NCBI GenBank assembly: GCA_037140715.1
Contig: JBAXDX010000015.1
Span: forward strand, 1-43,756
Reading direction: 5' to 3'
DNA: 43,756 nucleotides
Origin: JAUZPB01 sp037140715
GTDB taxonomy: Bacteria > Bacteroidota > Ignavibacteria > Ignavibacteriales > SURF-24
Part shown: positions 8,246 to 17,100 of the stretch, one piece after another
Layout: the number at the start of each line of letters is the position of its first letter
Position numbering within the stretch: position 1 is the first letter of the stretch
Position numbers and translations under genes: made by a program
The notes under the pieces: generated by a model
The model's database searches: none
Told to the model about the DNA's origin: nothing
What the model saw: only the letters and a program-made list of their open reading frames with translations

Positions 8246-10210
8246 TTATTTTTTATTTTTTTCTTCTTCATCGACTACTTCATACGAAGCATCCTGAACA
8301 TCTTTTTCATTCTTGGATTTACTACTGCTTCCTTCAGACCGCGTGTTATTAGCCTGTTGCTGATATTCTGCGCCTGGTTGAGCATTGCCTTCCGCACCCG
8401 GCTGTCCCGCTGTCTGCTGATAAAACTGAGTTACAACTTCCTGCAAAACCTTGTTTAATGATTCGGTGGCGGCTTTAATTGTATCTGAATTATTGCCCGC
8501 TACTGCTTCTTCAACCTTCTTTATCTCAGATTCCAACCGGTTTTTATTATCTGCGGAAATCTTATCCTTCATTTCTTCCAACTGTTTTTTAGTCTGGAAT
8601 ATCAGATTATCCGCCTGGTTCTTTATTTCAATAGACTCTTTCTTTTTCTTATCTTCAGCCGCATGAGCTTTAGCATCATTTTTCATCTTGTCAATTTCAT
8701 CCTGGGCTAAGCCTGACGAAGAAGTAATTCTGATGCTCTGTTCCTTGCCTGTGCCCTTATCTTTGGCGCTTACATGCAAAATGCCGTTAGCATCAATATC
8801 GAATGTTACCTCAATCTGCGGAATACCTCTTGGCGCAGGCGGGATTCCATCAAGATGAAACTTGCCAAGCGGCCTGTTGTCGGCTGCCATTGGACGTTCA
8901 CCCTGCATTATATGGATTTCTACCGAAGGCTGACTGTCCGATGCCGTTGAGAATACCTCGCTCTTTCTTGTAGGGATTGTAGTGTTTGACTGAATAAGAG
9001 TTGTCATAACTCCTCCAAGAGTTTCAATTCCCAGCGAAAGCGGTGTTACATCAAGCAACAACACATCCTTTACATCGCCTGTTAAAACGCCACCCTGAAT
9101 TGCCGCGCCAATCGCAACTACTTCATCCGGGTTAACACCTTTGTGCGGCTCTTTATTAAAGAGCTTCTTTACCAGTTCCTGTACCTTGGGAACTCTTGTC
9201 GATCCGCCTACAAGTATTACTTCATTAATCTGTGAAGCTGATACGCCGGCATCTCTTATTGCCTTCTCACATGGAGCGACTGTTCTTTCAATCAGATCAT
9301 CAATCAGCTGTTCAAACTTTGCACGCGTGATCGCAATATTTAAATGCTTCGGACCATCCTGCGTAGCCGTAATAAACGGAAGATTAACATCCGTCTGCAT
9401 AGAGTTGGAAAGCTCAATCTTAGCCTTTTCAGAAGCTTCCTTTAATCTCTGCAATGCCATCGCATCTTTTCTTAAATCAATGCCTTCGGTACGCTTGAAC
9501 TCATCGGCAAGAAAATCAATTAATCTCTGGTCAAAGTCATCGCCACCTAAGTGCCCGTCCCCGTTTGAAGATTTTACTTCAAAAACACCATCACCAAGCT
9601 GTAAAATAGAAACATCAAAAGTACCGCCACCAAGATCATATACAGCAACAATCTGATCTTTGTTCTTCTTGTCCAGACCGTAAGCCAGTGCCGCGGCTGT
9701 CGGCTCGTTGATAATTCTTCTTACCTTAAGACCCGCTATCTCGCCGGCATCCTTAGTCGCCTGTCTCTGTGAATCATTGAAGTATGCAGGAACTGTAATA
9801 ACAGCTTCCGTAACCTCATGACCAAGATAATCCTCCGCTGTTTTTTTCATCTTCTGAAGAACCATAGCACTAATTTCAGGTGGTGAATAAACTCTGTCAT
9901 CAATCTTTACTCTTGAACTGTTGCCATCACCTGCCATTACCTGGTAAGGCACCTTTGTCATTTCAGACGTAACTTCATCCATTCTTCTTCCCATAAATCT
10001 CTTGATAGAGAATATAGTATTCTTCGGATTTGTTACAGCCTGTCTTTTAGCCGCCTGTCCAACCAGTCTCTCCCCGGTCTTTGTAAATGCTACAATAGAC
10101 GGCGTAGTCCTTCCTCCTTCTGAATTTGGAATTACTACCGGTTCATTGCCTTCCATTACAGAAACACATGAATTAGTAGTTCCCAAATCAATTCCAATAA
10201 TCTTAGCCAT
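8246..10210 (-). CDS. dnaK: Chaperone protein DnaK (Hsp70)
   Basis: 654 residues, normal for DnaK. The N-terminal ATPase begins MAKIIGIDLGTTNSCVSVMEG and contains phosphate-binding AVYDLGGGTFDVSIL and adenosine-binding ILVGGSTRVPKV. The linker DVLLLDVTPLSLGIET leads into the substrate-binding domain, and the C-terminus is a charged lid and tail. It folds and refolds cytoplasmic proteins with DnaJ and GrpE, neither of which is in this window. The start is preceded by AAAGGGAGAG. It is transcribed away from birA, and the 405-bp region between them holds several operator-like palindromes. hsp20 lies directly downstream. Confidence 0.98.
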   Translation of the reverse strand: MAKIIGIDLGTTNSCVSVMEGNEPVVIPNSEGGRTTPSIVAFTKTGERLVGQAAKRQAVTNPKNTIFSIKRFMGRRMDEVTSEMTKVPYQVMAGDGNSSRVKIDDRVYSPPEISAMVLQKMKKTAEDYLGHEVTEAVITVPAYFNDSQRQATKDAGEIAGLKVRRIINEPTAAALAYGLDKKNKDQIVAVYDLGGGTFDVSILQLGDGVFEVKSSNGDGHLGGDDFDQRLIDFLADEFKRTEGIDLRKDAMALQRLKEASEKAKIELSNSMQTDVNLPFITATQDGPKHLNIAITRAKFEQLIDDLIERTVAPCEKAIRDAGVSASQINEVILVGGSTRVPKVQELVKKLFNKEPHKGVNPDEVVAIGAAIQGGVLTGDVKDVLLLDVTPLSLGIETLGGVMTTLIQSNTTIPTRKSEVFSTASDSQPSVEIHIMQGERPMAADNRPLGKFHLDGIPPAPRGIPQIEVTFDIDANGILHVSAKDKGTGKEQSIRITSSSGLAQDEIDKMKNDAKAHAAEDKKKKESIEIKNQADNLIFQTKKQLEEMKDKISADNKNRLESEIKKVEEAVAGNNSDTIKAATESLNKVLQEVVTQFYQQTAGQPGAEGNAQPGAEYQQQANNTRSEGSSSKSKNEKDVQDASYEVVDEEEKNKK

Positions 10211-10419
10211 TTTTACTCTCTCCCTTTATTTATAAAATACTTATCCAATCATATTAATTTAATGAGCGACAGCTTTTTCTCATATCTCCGCCACTCTTTT
10301 TTCTCGCTTATTGCAACTATGATAACTTAATTTCTCCTTAATGTTTGACTACCACTTTATTGCAATGACTGTGCCAGATACAAATAATACCAGAAACAAC
10401 ATATTCCCCAAAATTTCAT

Positions 10420-10570
10420 TGCCTACTGGTTATTTACTTCCCGATATCCTGCCAATTTGGCAATACTCTTTGCCATTATGGCGGACTTCTGTCAATTTGG
10501 CAAAAATTTTCTTTTCTCCTAATCAATTGCTAAATTTGTATTGTCCCTCCTGGGATATTCCCATTGGGAA
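10420..10570. promoter_or_regulatory. Cluster of TGCCA/TGGCA operator-like palindromes between dnaK and birA
   Basis: In the 405-bp divergent region (10211-10615) three 13-bp dyads lie on the same face of the helix: TGCCAATTTGGCA at 10450-10462, TGCCATTATGGCG at 10471-10483, and TGTCAATTTGGCA at 10490-10502 (steps of 21 and 19 bp). A weaker TGCCTACTGGT is at 10420. Two related dyads are nearer birA: TCCCTCCTGGGA at 10544-10555 and the perfect TTCCCATTGGGAA at 10558-10570. No CIRCE element is present. I infer binding sites for a dimeric regulator of dnaK, birA or both. The rest of the region shows no gene. Confidence 0.55.
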
Positions 10571-10615
10571 ATTAATCGCCACATGTAACCGAACAATCAT
10601 ATCAATGAGGTTAAT

Positions 10616-11389
10616 TTGTTCTCTTTCGAAGATTTTGATCTAAAGCTCGATACCAACGTAATAGGCAGAAATTTTATTTACAGCGAGGAAGTTGACTCGA
10701 CAAACGCAGTTTTGCTCGACCCCGCAAATGATCTCAACACAGACGGCTCAGTTCTTCTGGCCGAAAAACAATCCGATGGCAAAGGCAGAAAAGACAGAAA
10801 ATGGTACAGCCTTAAAGATCATAATCTGACTTTCTCCGTTCTGCTCAACCGCAAATTCAACGAACGGAAAATTAACCTGATTAACTTTGCCGCATGCCTG
10901 GCAATATCCAACTCGCTTGAAAACCTGTACCAGCTTAGAATAAACCTTAAATGGCCTAACGATGTACTTGTCGCAGGCGAAAAAATCGCCGGCATCCTGC
11001 TCGAATCTACTTCCAAAGGCAACAGAATAAATAAGCTTGTTGTCGGCATCGGACTTAATGTTAATCAGACAGCCTTCCAGGGAACATTCAGAATCCCCCC
11101 GACATCAGTTAAGAAAATTACCGGCAACGACATACCGCGCGAACGCCTGCTTAGCGAAATCCTCAATAACTTCGAGGAACTGCTCGAACGCGTCCATTCT
11201 AATCCGCAAAGTATCCTCAACGACTGGAAATCACGTTGCCGTATGCTTGGCGAAATGGTCGAGGTTCAGGATGAAGATGTTTCAAAGACCGGTCTTTTTG
11301 AGGATGTCGATGAAGAGGGATTCATGTTGCTGCGTCTGAATAATGGTAAACTTGAAAGAATCACTGTTGGAGATGTGAGCCTGCGCTGA
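10616..11389 (+). CDS. birA: Biotin--[acetyl-CoA-carboxylase] ligase
   Basis: 257 residues starting at a TTG (10616-10618) with GAGG five bases upstream. Biotin protein ligase signatures are EVDSTN (about 25-30), the degenerate biotinyl-AMP loop GKGRKDRKW (about 56-63; usually GRGRxxR), KWPNDVLV (112-119) and IAGILLES. The C-terminal beta domain spans about 210-257. It makes biotinyl-AMP and attaches biotin to the carboxyl carrier protein of acetyl-CoA carboxylase. There is no N-terminal helix-turn-helix, so it is the monofunctional class and should not repress biotin genes. Its stop overlaps the coaX start by one base (TGATG), which indicates translational coupling. Confidence 0.93.
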   Translation: MFSFEDFDLKLDTNVIGRNFIYSEEVDSTNAVLLDPANDLNTDGSVLLAEKQSDGKGRKDRKWYSLKDHNLTFSVLLNRKFNERKINLINFAACLAISNSLENLYQLRINLKWPNDVLVAGEKIAGILLESTSKGNRINKLVVGIGLNVNQTAFQGTFRIPPTSVKKITGNDIPRERLLSEILNNFEELLERVHSNPQSILNDWKSRCRMLGEMVEVQDEDVSKTGLFEDVDEEGFMLLRLNNGKLERITVGDVSLR

Positions 11390-12156
11390 TGTTACTCGCA
11401 TGTGACCTCGGAAATACATTTGCTAAATTCGGCATTTACGATGAAGATATTCTCGTGGCAGGTATTAAAAGCAGCTATGATAATTTCACTCCTGCCCTGT
11501 TTAGCAAATATACCATTAACTGCGCCGCTGTCTCTTCGGTTGTGCCGGCTCATACGATGAAACTCTCCGTTGCTTTATCGTATAAGTATGGCATCACCCC
11601 TTTTATCATTCATTCTAAGTCTCACTTTAATCTTAGAATTAATTATCTCACTCCCAATGCACTCGGCACTGACCGCATCTGCTCAGCTGAAGGTGCCTTT
11701 GCCCTTTATAAAAAATCTAAGGATTTCAAAAAATATAACGATAAAACCTGTATCGTTACTATCGATATGGGCACGGCAACTACAATTAATATCATCGGCT
11801 TTGAAGCTGAATTTTCAGGCGGAATCATTCTGCCGGGACTATCGACAATGGCAAAAGCCTTAAATACAAATACCGCCGGACTCCCGGAAATCAATCCCGG
11901 TTCGGACTATACCGGCTTCATCGGACACGATACGAAATCCTCAATTGCCAGCGGCATTATTAATTCAACCGCAGGACTTATTGAAAATACAATAAGACAT
12001 CTGAAAAATGAACTGAAAGCCCGCCAAATTAAAATTTACATTACAGGCGGTAACGCCCCGCTTATGCTGAAATACTTAGAAACTGAACACACTTATGTTG
12101 AAGACCTCGTGCTGCGCGGCGTAAAAACCATTTATGAAAGGAACATGGTTGGCTAA
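11389..12156 (+). CDS. coaX: Type III pantothenate kinase
   Basis: 255 residues, typical for CoaX. Motifs are the N-terminal DLGNTFAKFG (phosphate 1, D6), ALGTDR at about 91-96, the second phosphate motif TIDMGTATTINII (about 124-136), and GGIILPGLSTMAKAL. It phosphorylates pantothenate, the first step of coenzyme A synthesis. Type III enzymes need a monovalent cation and are not feedback inhibited by CoA. It sits between birA and the cysteine desulfurase, overlapping both, a cofactor-metabolism operon. The birA-coaX pairing is common in bacteria. Confidence 0.95.
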   Translation: MLLACDLGNTFAKFGIYDEDILVAGIKSSYDNFTPALFSKYTINCAAVSSVVPAHTMKLSVALSYKYGITPFIIHSKSHFNLRINYLTPNALGTDRICSAEGAFALYKKSKDFKKYNDKTCIVTIDMGTATTINIIGFEAEFSGGIILPGLSTMAKALNTNTAGLPEINPGSDYTGFIGHDTKSSIASGIINSTAGLIENTIRHLKNELKARQIKIYITGGNAPLMLKYLETEHTYVEDLVLRGVKTIYERNMVG

Positions 12157-13315
12157 AAAAGAAGTCTATTTTGATAACGCTGCAACAACGCGCCTCGACC
12201 CGCGCGCTCTTGAAAAGATGCTCCCATACCTGGATTCCAGGTTCGGCAATCCTTCCTCCTTCCATAGCTTCGGCAGAATCGTCCGCGTTGCTGTCGAAGA
12301 AGCAAGGGAAACATTAGCTGACTTCATTAACTGTGCGCCCAATGAAATATATTTTACCAGCGGCGGCTCCGAATCAAATAATTTTTCAATATTCGGCATA
12401 GCAAAAACAGAAGTCTCTGAATCAGGCAGAAAAACTATTATCACAACAAAAGCCGAACACCACTGCATCCTCGACCCCGTGGAAGAACTTGGCAAATCAG
12501 GCTTTTCTATAAAACTACTTGACGTAAACACTTCCGGCCGGCCTGATGAAAATATATTAAAGGCAAATCTCGATAACGATACTTCGCTTATTTCAATTAT
12601 TCATGCAAATAATGAAACCGGCGCAGTCAATGATATTAAAAACCTTGCCCAAATCACTCACCTTAATAACAGCTTATTCCACTCTGACGCGGTACAATCC
12701 TTTGGTAAAATCCCGATTGATGTGAATAAGCTCGGCATTGACTCAATGTCATTTTCATCTCATAAAATCGCAGGACCTAAAGGCACAGGTGCAGTCTTTG
12801 CAAAAAGCGGCACCCCGTTATCCCCGCTGATCTATGGCGGCTCACAGGAAAGAAATCGTCGCGGCGGTACCGAGAACCCGGCAGCAATTATTGGATTTGC
12901 CGAGGCTATAAAGATTGTGAAAATCGAAATGCAGTCAAATTATGAAATTGTGAAAGGTATAAAAGATGGGTTCGTAAAAGGTATTAGAGAAATTGACCCT
13001 GTTGGAATTGAATTAAATACTACTGAAAACTCACTCCCCTACATCCTGAGTATTACGCTGAAACATGATTACTATAATAACGATGCCGAATCTATCCTTA
13101 TGTATCTCGATATAAACGGCATTGCTGCATCAAACGGAGCCACCTGTACATCCGGCACACTAAAACCTTCTCACGTAATACTAAGCATGGGTAAACCGCT
13201 TAAAGATGCTCAGGGCACAATACGCTTTTCCTTCAGCGCACAGAATACCTTAGGCGAGGTTGAATATGTTCTTGAAATATTAAAGAAAATGACAAGAAAA
13301 TTCAGAAAGGATTAA
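12149..13315 (+). CDS. Cysteine desulfurase (NifS/IscS family, class V aminotransferase fold)
   Basis: 388 residues from a TTG at 12149, chosen because AAAGGAA lies five bases upstream and the product then opens with the family-like MAKKEVYFDNAATTRLD. An ATG at 12134 would add five residues but has no ribosome-binding site. PLP-binding signatures: EHHCILDP, HSDAVQSFGK, and the Schiff-base Lys in SFSSHKIAGPKG (about residue 206). The catalytic Cys lies in SNGATCTSGTLKPSHV (about 333). It takes sulfur from cysteine as an enzyme persulfide for Fe-S clusters or tRNA thiolation. No iscU or scaffold gene is adjacent, so which pathway it feeds cannot be told. It overlaps the end of coaX by 8 bp. Confidence 0.93.
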   Translation: MAKKEVYFDNAATTRLDPRALEKMLPYLDSRFGNPSSFHSFGRIVRVAVEEARETLADFINCAPNEIYFTSGGSESNNFSIFGIAKTEVSESGRKTIITTKAEHHCILDPVEELGKSGFSIKLLDVNTSGRPDENILKANLDNDTSLISIIHANNETGAVNDIKNLAQITHLNNSLFHSDAVQSFGKIPIDVNKLGIDSMSFSSHKIAGPKGTGAVFAKSGTPLSPLIYGGSQERNRRGGTENPAAIIGFAEAIKIVKIEMQSNYEIVKGIKDGFVKGIREIDPVGIELNTTENSLPYILSITLKHDYYNNDAESILMYLDINGIAASNGATCTSGTLKPSHVILSMGKPLKDAQGTIRFSFSAQNTLGEVEYVLEILKKMTRKFRKD

Positions 13316-13342
13316 TAAATCAGGAACCTGCCATTCTATTTC

Positions 13343-13369
13343 GCGCATGATTGTGCATCTGTCTTTTTT
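13343..13369 (+). terminator. Weak intrinsic terminator after the cysteine desulfurase
   Basis: GCGCA, loop TGAT, TGTGC gives a 5-bp stem with one G-T pair, followed seven bases later by six T residues (13364-13369). It sits 28 bp beyond the stop, the right place for the birA-coaX-desulfurase transcript to end. The short stem and spaced T run make it a modest candidate. Confidence 0.35.
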
Positions 13370-13405
13370 ATGGCTACAGGTTTCCAAAGAATCCGTGGGA
13401 AATAT

Positions 13406-13524
13406 CTCATTGTGAGACAAAATAATCCATTTCTTTCCGTCATTTCTCATTTCATAGAATTATAATCCATTTCCTGACATCATTTCTTATTGCAGGACAA
13501 AATATTACATTGCCTGCTATTATT
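13406..13524. repeat. Three degenerate 40-bp tandem repeats between convergent genes
   Basis: Three units start at 13406, 13446 and 13486. They share a CTCATT/CTTATT opening, a GACAAAATAAT-like middle, and CATTTCCTGACATCATTT-like ends. The first unit contains the small palindrome TCTCATTGTGAGA, which decays in the next two. They fill the 236-bp gap between the desulfurase (plus) and rfbB (minus). The near-40-bp period and one palindrome per unit resemble, without sequence identity, the 41-bp hairpin arrays elsewhere in the window. Confidence 0.6.
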
Positions 13525-13551
13525 CCCCAAAGCATTGAATGAAATATTATA

Positions 13552-14565
13552 TCACCGGTTCGTATAAAGCATTTCATAGTATTTCTGGTATTCTCCGGAA
13601 GTTATCCTCTGCCACCAGCTTTTATTTGTTTTGTACCACTCTATTGTCTGCCCTATCGCTTCCTCAAAGCAAAAAGTCGGCTTCCAGCCCAGCTCATCCT
13701 GGATTTTGGATGAATCAATTGCATATCGCCTGTCGTGCCCCGGACGGTCTTTTACATATTCTATCAGACTTCCATCTTTGCCAAGATTCTTCAGCACAAG
13801 CTTTACAATTTCAATGTTAGTCATCTCCTGACCCGCCCCGATGTTATATACCTGTCCTGTTCTCCCCTTATCAAATACAAGATCAATTGCCTTATTATGG
13901 TCTGTTACATAAATCCAGTCGCGCACATTAAGTCCGTCACCATAAACCGGAAGCTTTTTGTCGTGCATTGCATTAATTATCATAAGCGGAATCAGCTTTT
14001 CAGGAAACTGATATGGTCCATAATTATTCGAACAGCGCGTCAGCACAACAGGCATTCCATAAGTATGATGAAATGACAACGCCATCATATCAGCCGATGC
14101 CTTGCTCGATGAATAAGGACTGTTCGGCGAAAGCGAAGTAGCTTCAGTAAATAATCCGTCAGTACCAAGACTGCCATAAACTTCATCGGTCGAAACCTGA
14201 AGAAATTTCTCTACGCCGTGCCTGCGCGAAGTTTCAAGCAATACATTTGTGCCAATTACATTTGTTCTGAAGAATATCTCCGAACCAAGAATACTTCTGT
14301 CAACATGACTTTCTGCCGCAAAATTGATTACATACTTTATAGAAAATTTATGAAAGAGATAATCAGCCAGCTCAGAATTGGTAATATCTCCTTTTACAAA
14401 ATTATAACGCGGATTATTTTCAGATTCCTTCAGATTCTCAAGGTTTCCTGCATAAGTAAGCTTATCAAGATTGATGATATTGTAATCATCCCTTTCCTTC
14501 AGGATATGATTAATAAAATTACTGCCGATAAACCCGGCACCGCCGGTAACTAAAATATTCTTCAT
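13552..14565 (-). CDS. rfbB: dTDP-glucose 4,6-dehydratase
   Basis: 337 residues from MKNILVTGGAGFIGSNF at 14565, preceded by AGGG. A longer frame to 14625 would run into the upstream gene and past the Rossmann start. This is an extended short-chain dehydrogenase: NAD-binding GGAGFIG (8-14), active-site STDEVYG with T126-D127-E128, and Y151xxxK155 in PYSSSKAS. It turns dTDP-glucose into dTDP-4-keto-6-deoxyglucose, the branch point to dTDP-rhamnose and other deoxysugars of surface polysaccharide. rfbA, rfbC and rfbD are not adjacent, so the pathway genes are scattered. It follows the outer-membrane gene by 10 bp, so the two are probably co-transcribed. Confidence 0.95.
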   Translation of the reverse strand: MKNILVTGGAGFIGSNFINHILKERDDYNIINLDKLTYAGNLENLKESENNPRYNFVKGDITNSELADYLFHKFSIKYVINFAAESHVDRSILGSEIFFRTNVIGTNVLLETSRRHGVEKFLQVSTDEVYGSLGTDGLFTEATSLSPNSPYSSSKASADMMALSFHHTYGMPVVLTRCSNNYGPYQFPEKLIPLMIINAMHDKKLPVYGDGLNVRDWIYVTDHNKAIDLVFDKGRTGQVYNIGAGQEMTNIEIVKLVLKNLGKDGSLIEYVKDRPGHDRRYAIDSSKIQDELGWKPTFCFEEAIGQTIEWYKTNKSWWQRITSGEYQKYYEMLYTNR

Positions 14566-14575
14566 GTATTTATCC

Positions 14576-15313
14576 CTAATAGTTAAAAAATCCGATAAAG
14601 ATTCCGGCTTGTAAAAAGAACACATTACTATTTAAATTAGAAGGCGTATTATTCAGCGGCTGATCGTTATCTGCAACCCAGTTGTTACCAAGAGCAAATT
14701 TATACCCTCCCCCGATTCGGAAAGCTGCAAATCTGTAAAATGGTATATCAACATTAATCGTCGGCGTTATGGCAAAGTGATAGTTTTTGAATTTCCTGTA
14801 CAAATTTTTTGCAGAACCTGAAGTATCAGACAGCTCCTGCCAGCTCCTGTTCCAGTTATATTGCGCGTTATTCTGATATAACTCAATCGTATTACTTCCT
14901 CCGCCTAAAATACCGCCTGCGGATACCGCCACGCTCTTTATAAAAGGAAACGTATATTCAATCGTAAAACCACCCATACGGACAGAATAAACAGCTTCTT
15001 TGCGCAACCCGTCCTTAACAGACCCTGCGCTCATCGAGCCGCCTAAACCCATTCCCCCAATCCTGACATTTTCAATAAAGGGAATGGATATATATCCCGT
15101 TCCGCCCGTGGCAAACATACCGGATGCAGGGAATTTATCTGTACCAAATCCGGCAAGCTTTTCATTTACCGCATCAGGATTCAAAACTATCCAGCCCGGA
15201 GTAAACCCTCCTCCCGCGGCAAATTTGGAATCGAATCCCATCTCTTCCTGGGCTTTTATAACCGGGACCGAAAGAATTAGAAAAAAGATAAGAAAGGCAG
15301 CAGTTTTATTCAT
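14576..15313 (-). CDS. Hypothetical exported protein, probable outer-membrane beta-barrel
   Basis: 245 residues. A clear signal peptide (MNKTAAFLIFFLILSVPVIKAQ) is cut near residue 21. The mature part is rich in Gly and alternating aromatic/hydrophobic strands (for example GGTGYISIPF, VAVSAGGILGGGSNTIEL, AAFRIGGGYKFALG) and ends in FFIGFFNY-like aromatics. A terminal aromatic residue is typical of barrels inserted by the BAM machinery. No named family is recognised and no enzymatic motif is seen. It is the first gene of a probable two-gene unit with rfbB and lies 58 bp downstream of truA on the same strand. Confidence 0.7.
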   Translation of the reverse strand: MNKTAAFLIFFLILSVPVIKAQEEMGFDSKFAAGGGFTPGWIVLNPDAVNEKLAGFGTDKFPASGMFATGGTGYISIPFIENVRIGGMGLGGSMSAGSVKDGLRKEAVYSVRMGGFTIEYTFPFIKSVAVSAGGILGGGSNTIELYQNNAQYNWNRSWQELSDTSGSAKNLYRKFKNYHFAITPTINVDIPFYRFAAFRIGGGYKFALGNNWVADNDQPLNNTPSNLNSNVFFLQAGIFIGFFNY

Positions 15314-15371
15314 ACTTATTCACCTGAATTTATGGAACAACTAAATTAATGTCAGAATAAAGATAACATTT

Positions 15372-16154
15372 TTACATTCTCCACATAATAGCCGGAACCA
15401 GTTCAGACACAGGTTCATCCCCCTTATAAAGCACATGCTCCAAAAATAAACCTGAAGGCGGAGCCGTAAGCTTAGCTGGTTCAACTGATTTATTCTTCAG
15501 AAAAAACTGCAAATCATTAACCGTCATTTTCCCGCGTCCGATCTCCGCCAGTACTCCTGTCATACGTCTCACCATTTTCCAGAGGAAATGACTTCCGCGG
15601 ATACGGATAAGTATTAAATCTCCCGATTCCTTCAGCTCAACAGATTCAATCAGTACCTTTGTTGATTTCTCCTGCTTATCATCATCAGCGAACGACTGAA
15701 AATCCTTCATGCCGTGAAACTCCCGCGCCGCAGTTTCCATTCTGCCAAAATCCAGCTTATCTTTTATCCACCATACATAATTCTTGCCGAATGCCGTCCT
15801 GCGCCTTGATATCTGATAAATATAACTGCGGCTTACGGCATCATGCCTTGCATGAAAATTTGGCTGAGTTTTTTCAACTTCAGTCAGGCTGATATCATAA
15901 GGAAGTTTATCGTTAAACTTCAGTTTAATTATTTCAGGAGCCAGCATAGTTTTAACATCAAGATGCGCAACTTGGCAAATGGCATGAACTCCGCTGTCCG
16001 TCCGCCCTGAACCCTGAATATCTATATTCTCCCCTTTAAAAATATCCTCGGCAATCGTCAGAAGTGTCCCCTGAATGGTTTTGCTCTGCTTCTGCATCTG
16101 CCAGCCACTATATCGCGTGCCTTCATATTCTAAATAAACTTTGAATCTTGCCAT
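15372..16154 (-). CDS. truA: tRNA pseudouridine(38-40) synthase TruA
   Basis: 260 residues, usual for TruA. It opens MARFKVYLEYEGTRYSGWQ, a family hallmark. The catalytic motif is GSGRTDSGVHA with Asp53. Later conserved parts are RSYIYQI and the core SHFLWKMVRRMTGVL. It isomerises uridines at positions 38-40 in the anticodon arm of many tRNAs, which supports reading-frame maintenance. It lies between the exported protein and the NlpC/P60 peptidase on the same strand, with an 81-bp gap upstream containing a small CATCTGA/TCAGATG dyad (16183-16199). Confidence 0.95.
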   Translation of the reverse strand: MARFKVYLEYEGTRYSGWQMQKQSKTIQGTLLTIAEDIFKGENIDIQGSGRTDSGVHAICQVAHLDVKTMLAPEIIKLKFNDKLPYDISLTEVEKTQPNFHARHDAVSRSYIYQISRRRTAFGKNYVWWIKDKLDFGRMETAAREFHGMKDFQSFADDDKQEKSTKVLIESVELKESGDLILIRIRGSHFLWKMVRRMTGVLAEIGRGKMTVNDLQFFLKNKSVEPAKLTAPPSGLFLEHVLYKGDEPVSELVPAIMWRM

Positions 16155-16235
16155 GGAGTCCTAAAATGTCGGATGGATATTTCATCTGACTATCAGATGT
16201 TATGCGGAACCTGAGAAGTTAACTGAATATATCTG

Positions 16236-17081
16236 TTAGTGAATCTGGGACAGCTCAATACGTCTGCCACCTAAAAAACGCTTTGAATAAAATTCTATAT
16301 CGAGCGATGAAACCATTACACCGGACTTGCTGCTTGAATGAGCAAACATATTATCTCCGATATAAATGGCAACGTGCCCCGGTTTTACTCTTTGTCTTGT
16401 ATTAAAAAATATTAAATCGCCGAACTTAAGATTATCTTTAGAATCTACCTCAGTCCCAAGCTGGTACTGCTCTCTTGCCGTACGTGGTAATGCCATGGAA
16501 AAAGAATTACTAAAGATAGTATTGGTAAACGCCGAACAGTCAATACCCTTGTTCGTATTCCCGCCAAACTTATAAGGAGTATCCAGGAATTTGATTATCT
16601 CCATGATAATCTTCTCGCGCATATTAACTGAATCCGAAGGAGCGTCATACTGTTTAGACACAACATACTGGTCCAACAGTTCGGAAACATTAACCGGCTG
16701 AGTCTGTTCCGGCAAATCTTCAGCATCGTCTTCAAGAGCCGGCAGATCATCCGGATTCACACTCAGGGAATCTTCATTAATTACTTCTTTTTTTTGCGTG
16801 TGTACAGCTATGGTCTTTCTGTGAGACCTGGATCTCTTACCGACAGTTTTCTTTTTAGACTTTTTTACAACAGAGGATTTTTTGGTCTTAGATGAACCTG
16901 CAGCTTTTCTTACCTTAACGCTTTTCTTCTTTGATACAGTCTTCCCTTCAGATGTCTGTGAAGTCCTGGCCTTTGCCTTCTTTGTTTTAGTGTAAATGGC
17001 ATAGGAATCAGAATAAAATGTCATTAAAATGACGAAAATTATCCCAAGTATTATTAATCGATTAATTTTTAATAAAATCAT
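16236..17081 (-). CDS. NlpC/P60 family cell-wall endopeptidase with Lys-rich linker
   Basis: 281 residues. An N-terminal hydrophobic segment (about 5-28) acts as signal peptide or anchor. Residues 31-100 are an extremely basic Lys/Ser/Thr linker and 101-130 an acidic stretch. The C-terminal NlpC/P60 (C40) domain carries the Cys-His-His triad: C182 in GIDCSAF, H236 in PGHVAIYIG, H248 in FAHSSSKSG. Such enzymes cut the D-Glu-diaminopimelate bond in peptidoglycan stems. The basic linker could bind anionic wall or membrane surfaces (inference). It is 19 bp downstream of rpoD on the same strand. Confidence 0.9.
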   Translation of the reverse strand: MILLKINRLIILGIIFVILMTFYSDSYAIYTKTKKAKARTSQTSEGKTVSKKKSVKVRKAAGSSKTKKSSVVKKSKKKTVGKRSRSHRKTIAVHTQKKEVINEDSLSVNPDDLPALEDDAEDLPEQTQPVNVSELLDQYVVSKQYDAPSDSVNMREKIIMEIIKFLDTPYKFGGNTNKGIDCSAFTNTIFSNSFSMALPRTAREQYQLGTEVDSKDNLKFGDLIFFNTRQRVKPGHVAIYIGDNMFAHSSSKSGVMVSSLDIEFYSKRFLGGRRIELSQIH

Positions 17082-17100
17082 ATTTGTAAATGTAAATAAT

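Noticed and set aside
10211..10419. CIRCE (HrcA) operator upstream of dnaK
   Set aside because: No TTAGCACTC-N9-GAGTGCTAA or near match is visible. Only an imperfect AATGAGCGA/TCGCTTATT inverted repeat with a 35-bp spacing is present.
10420..10570. Sigma-54 promoter (TGGCAC-N5-TTGC) for dnaK
   Set aside because: The TGGCA runs belong to symmetrical dyads and no properly spaced -12 TTGC follows them.
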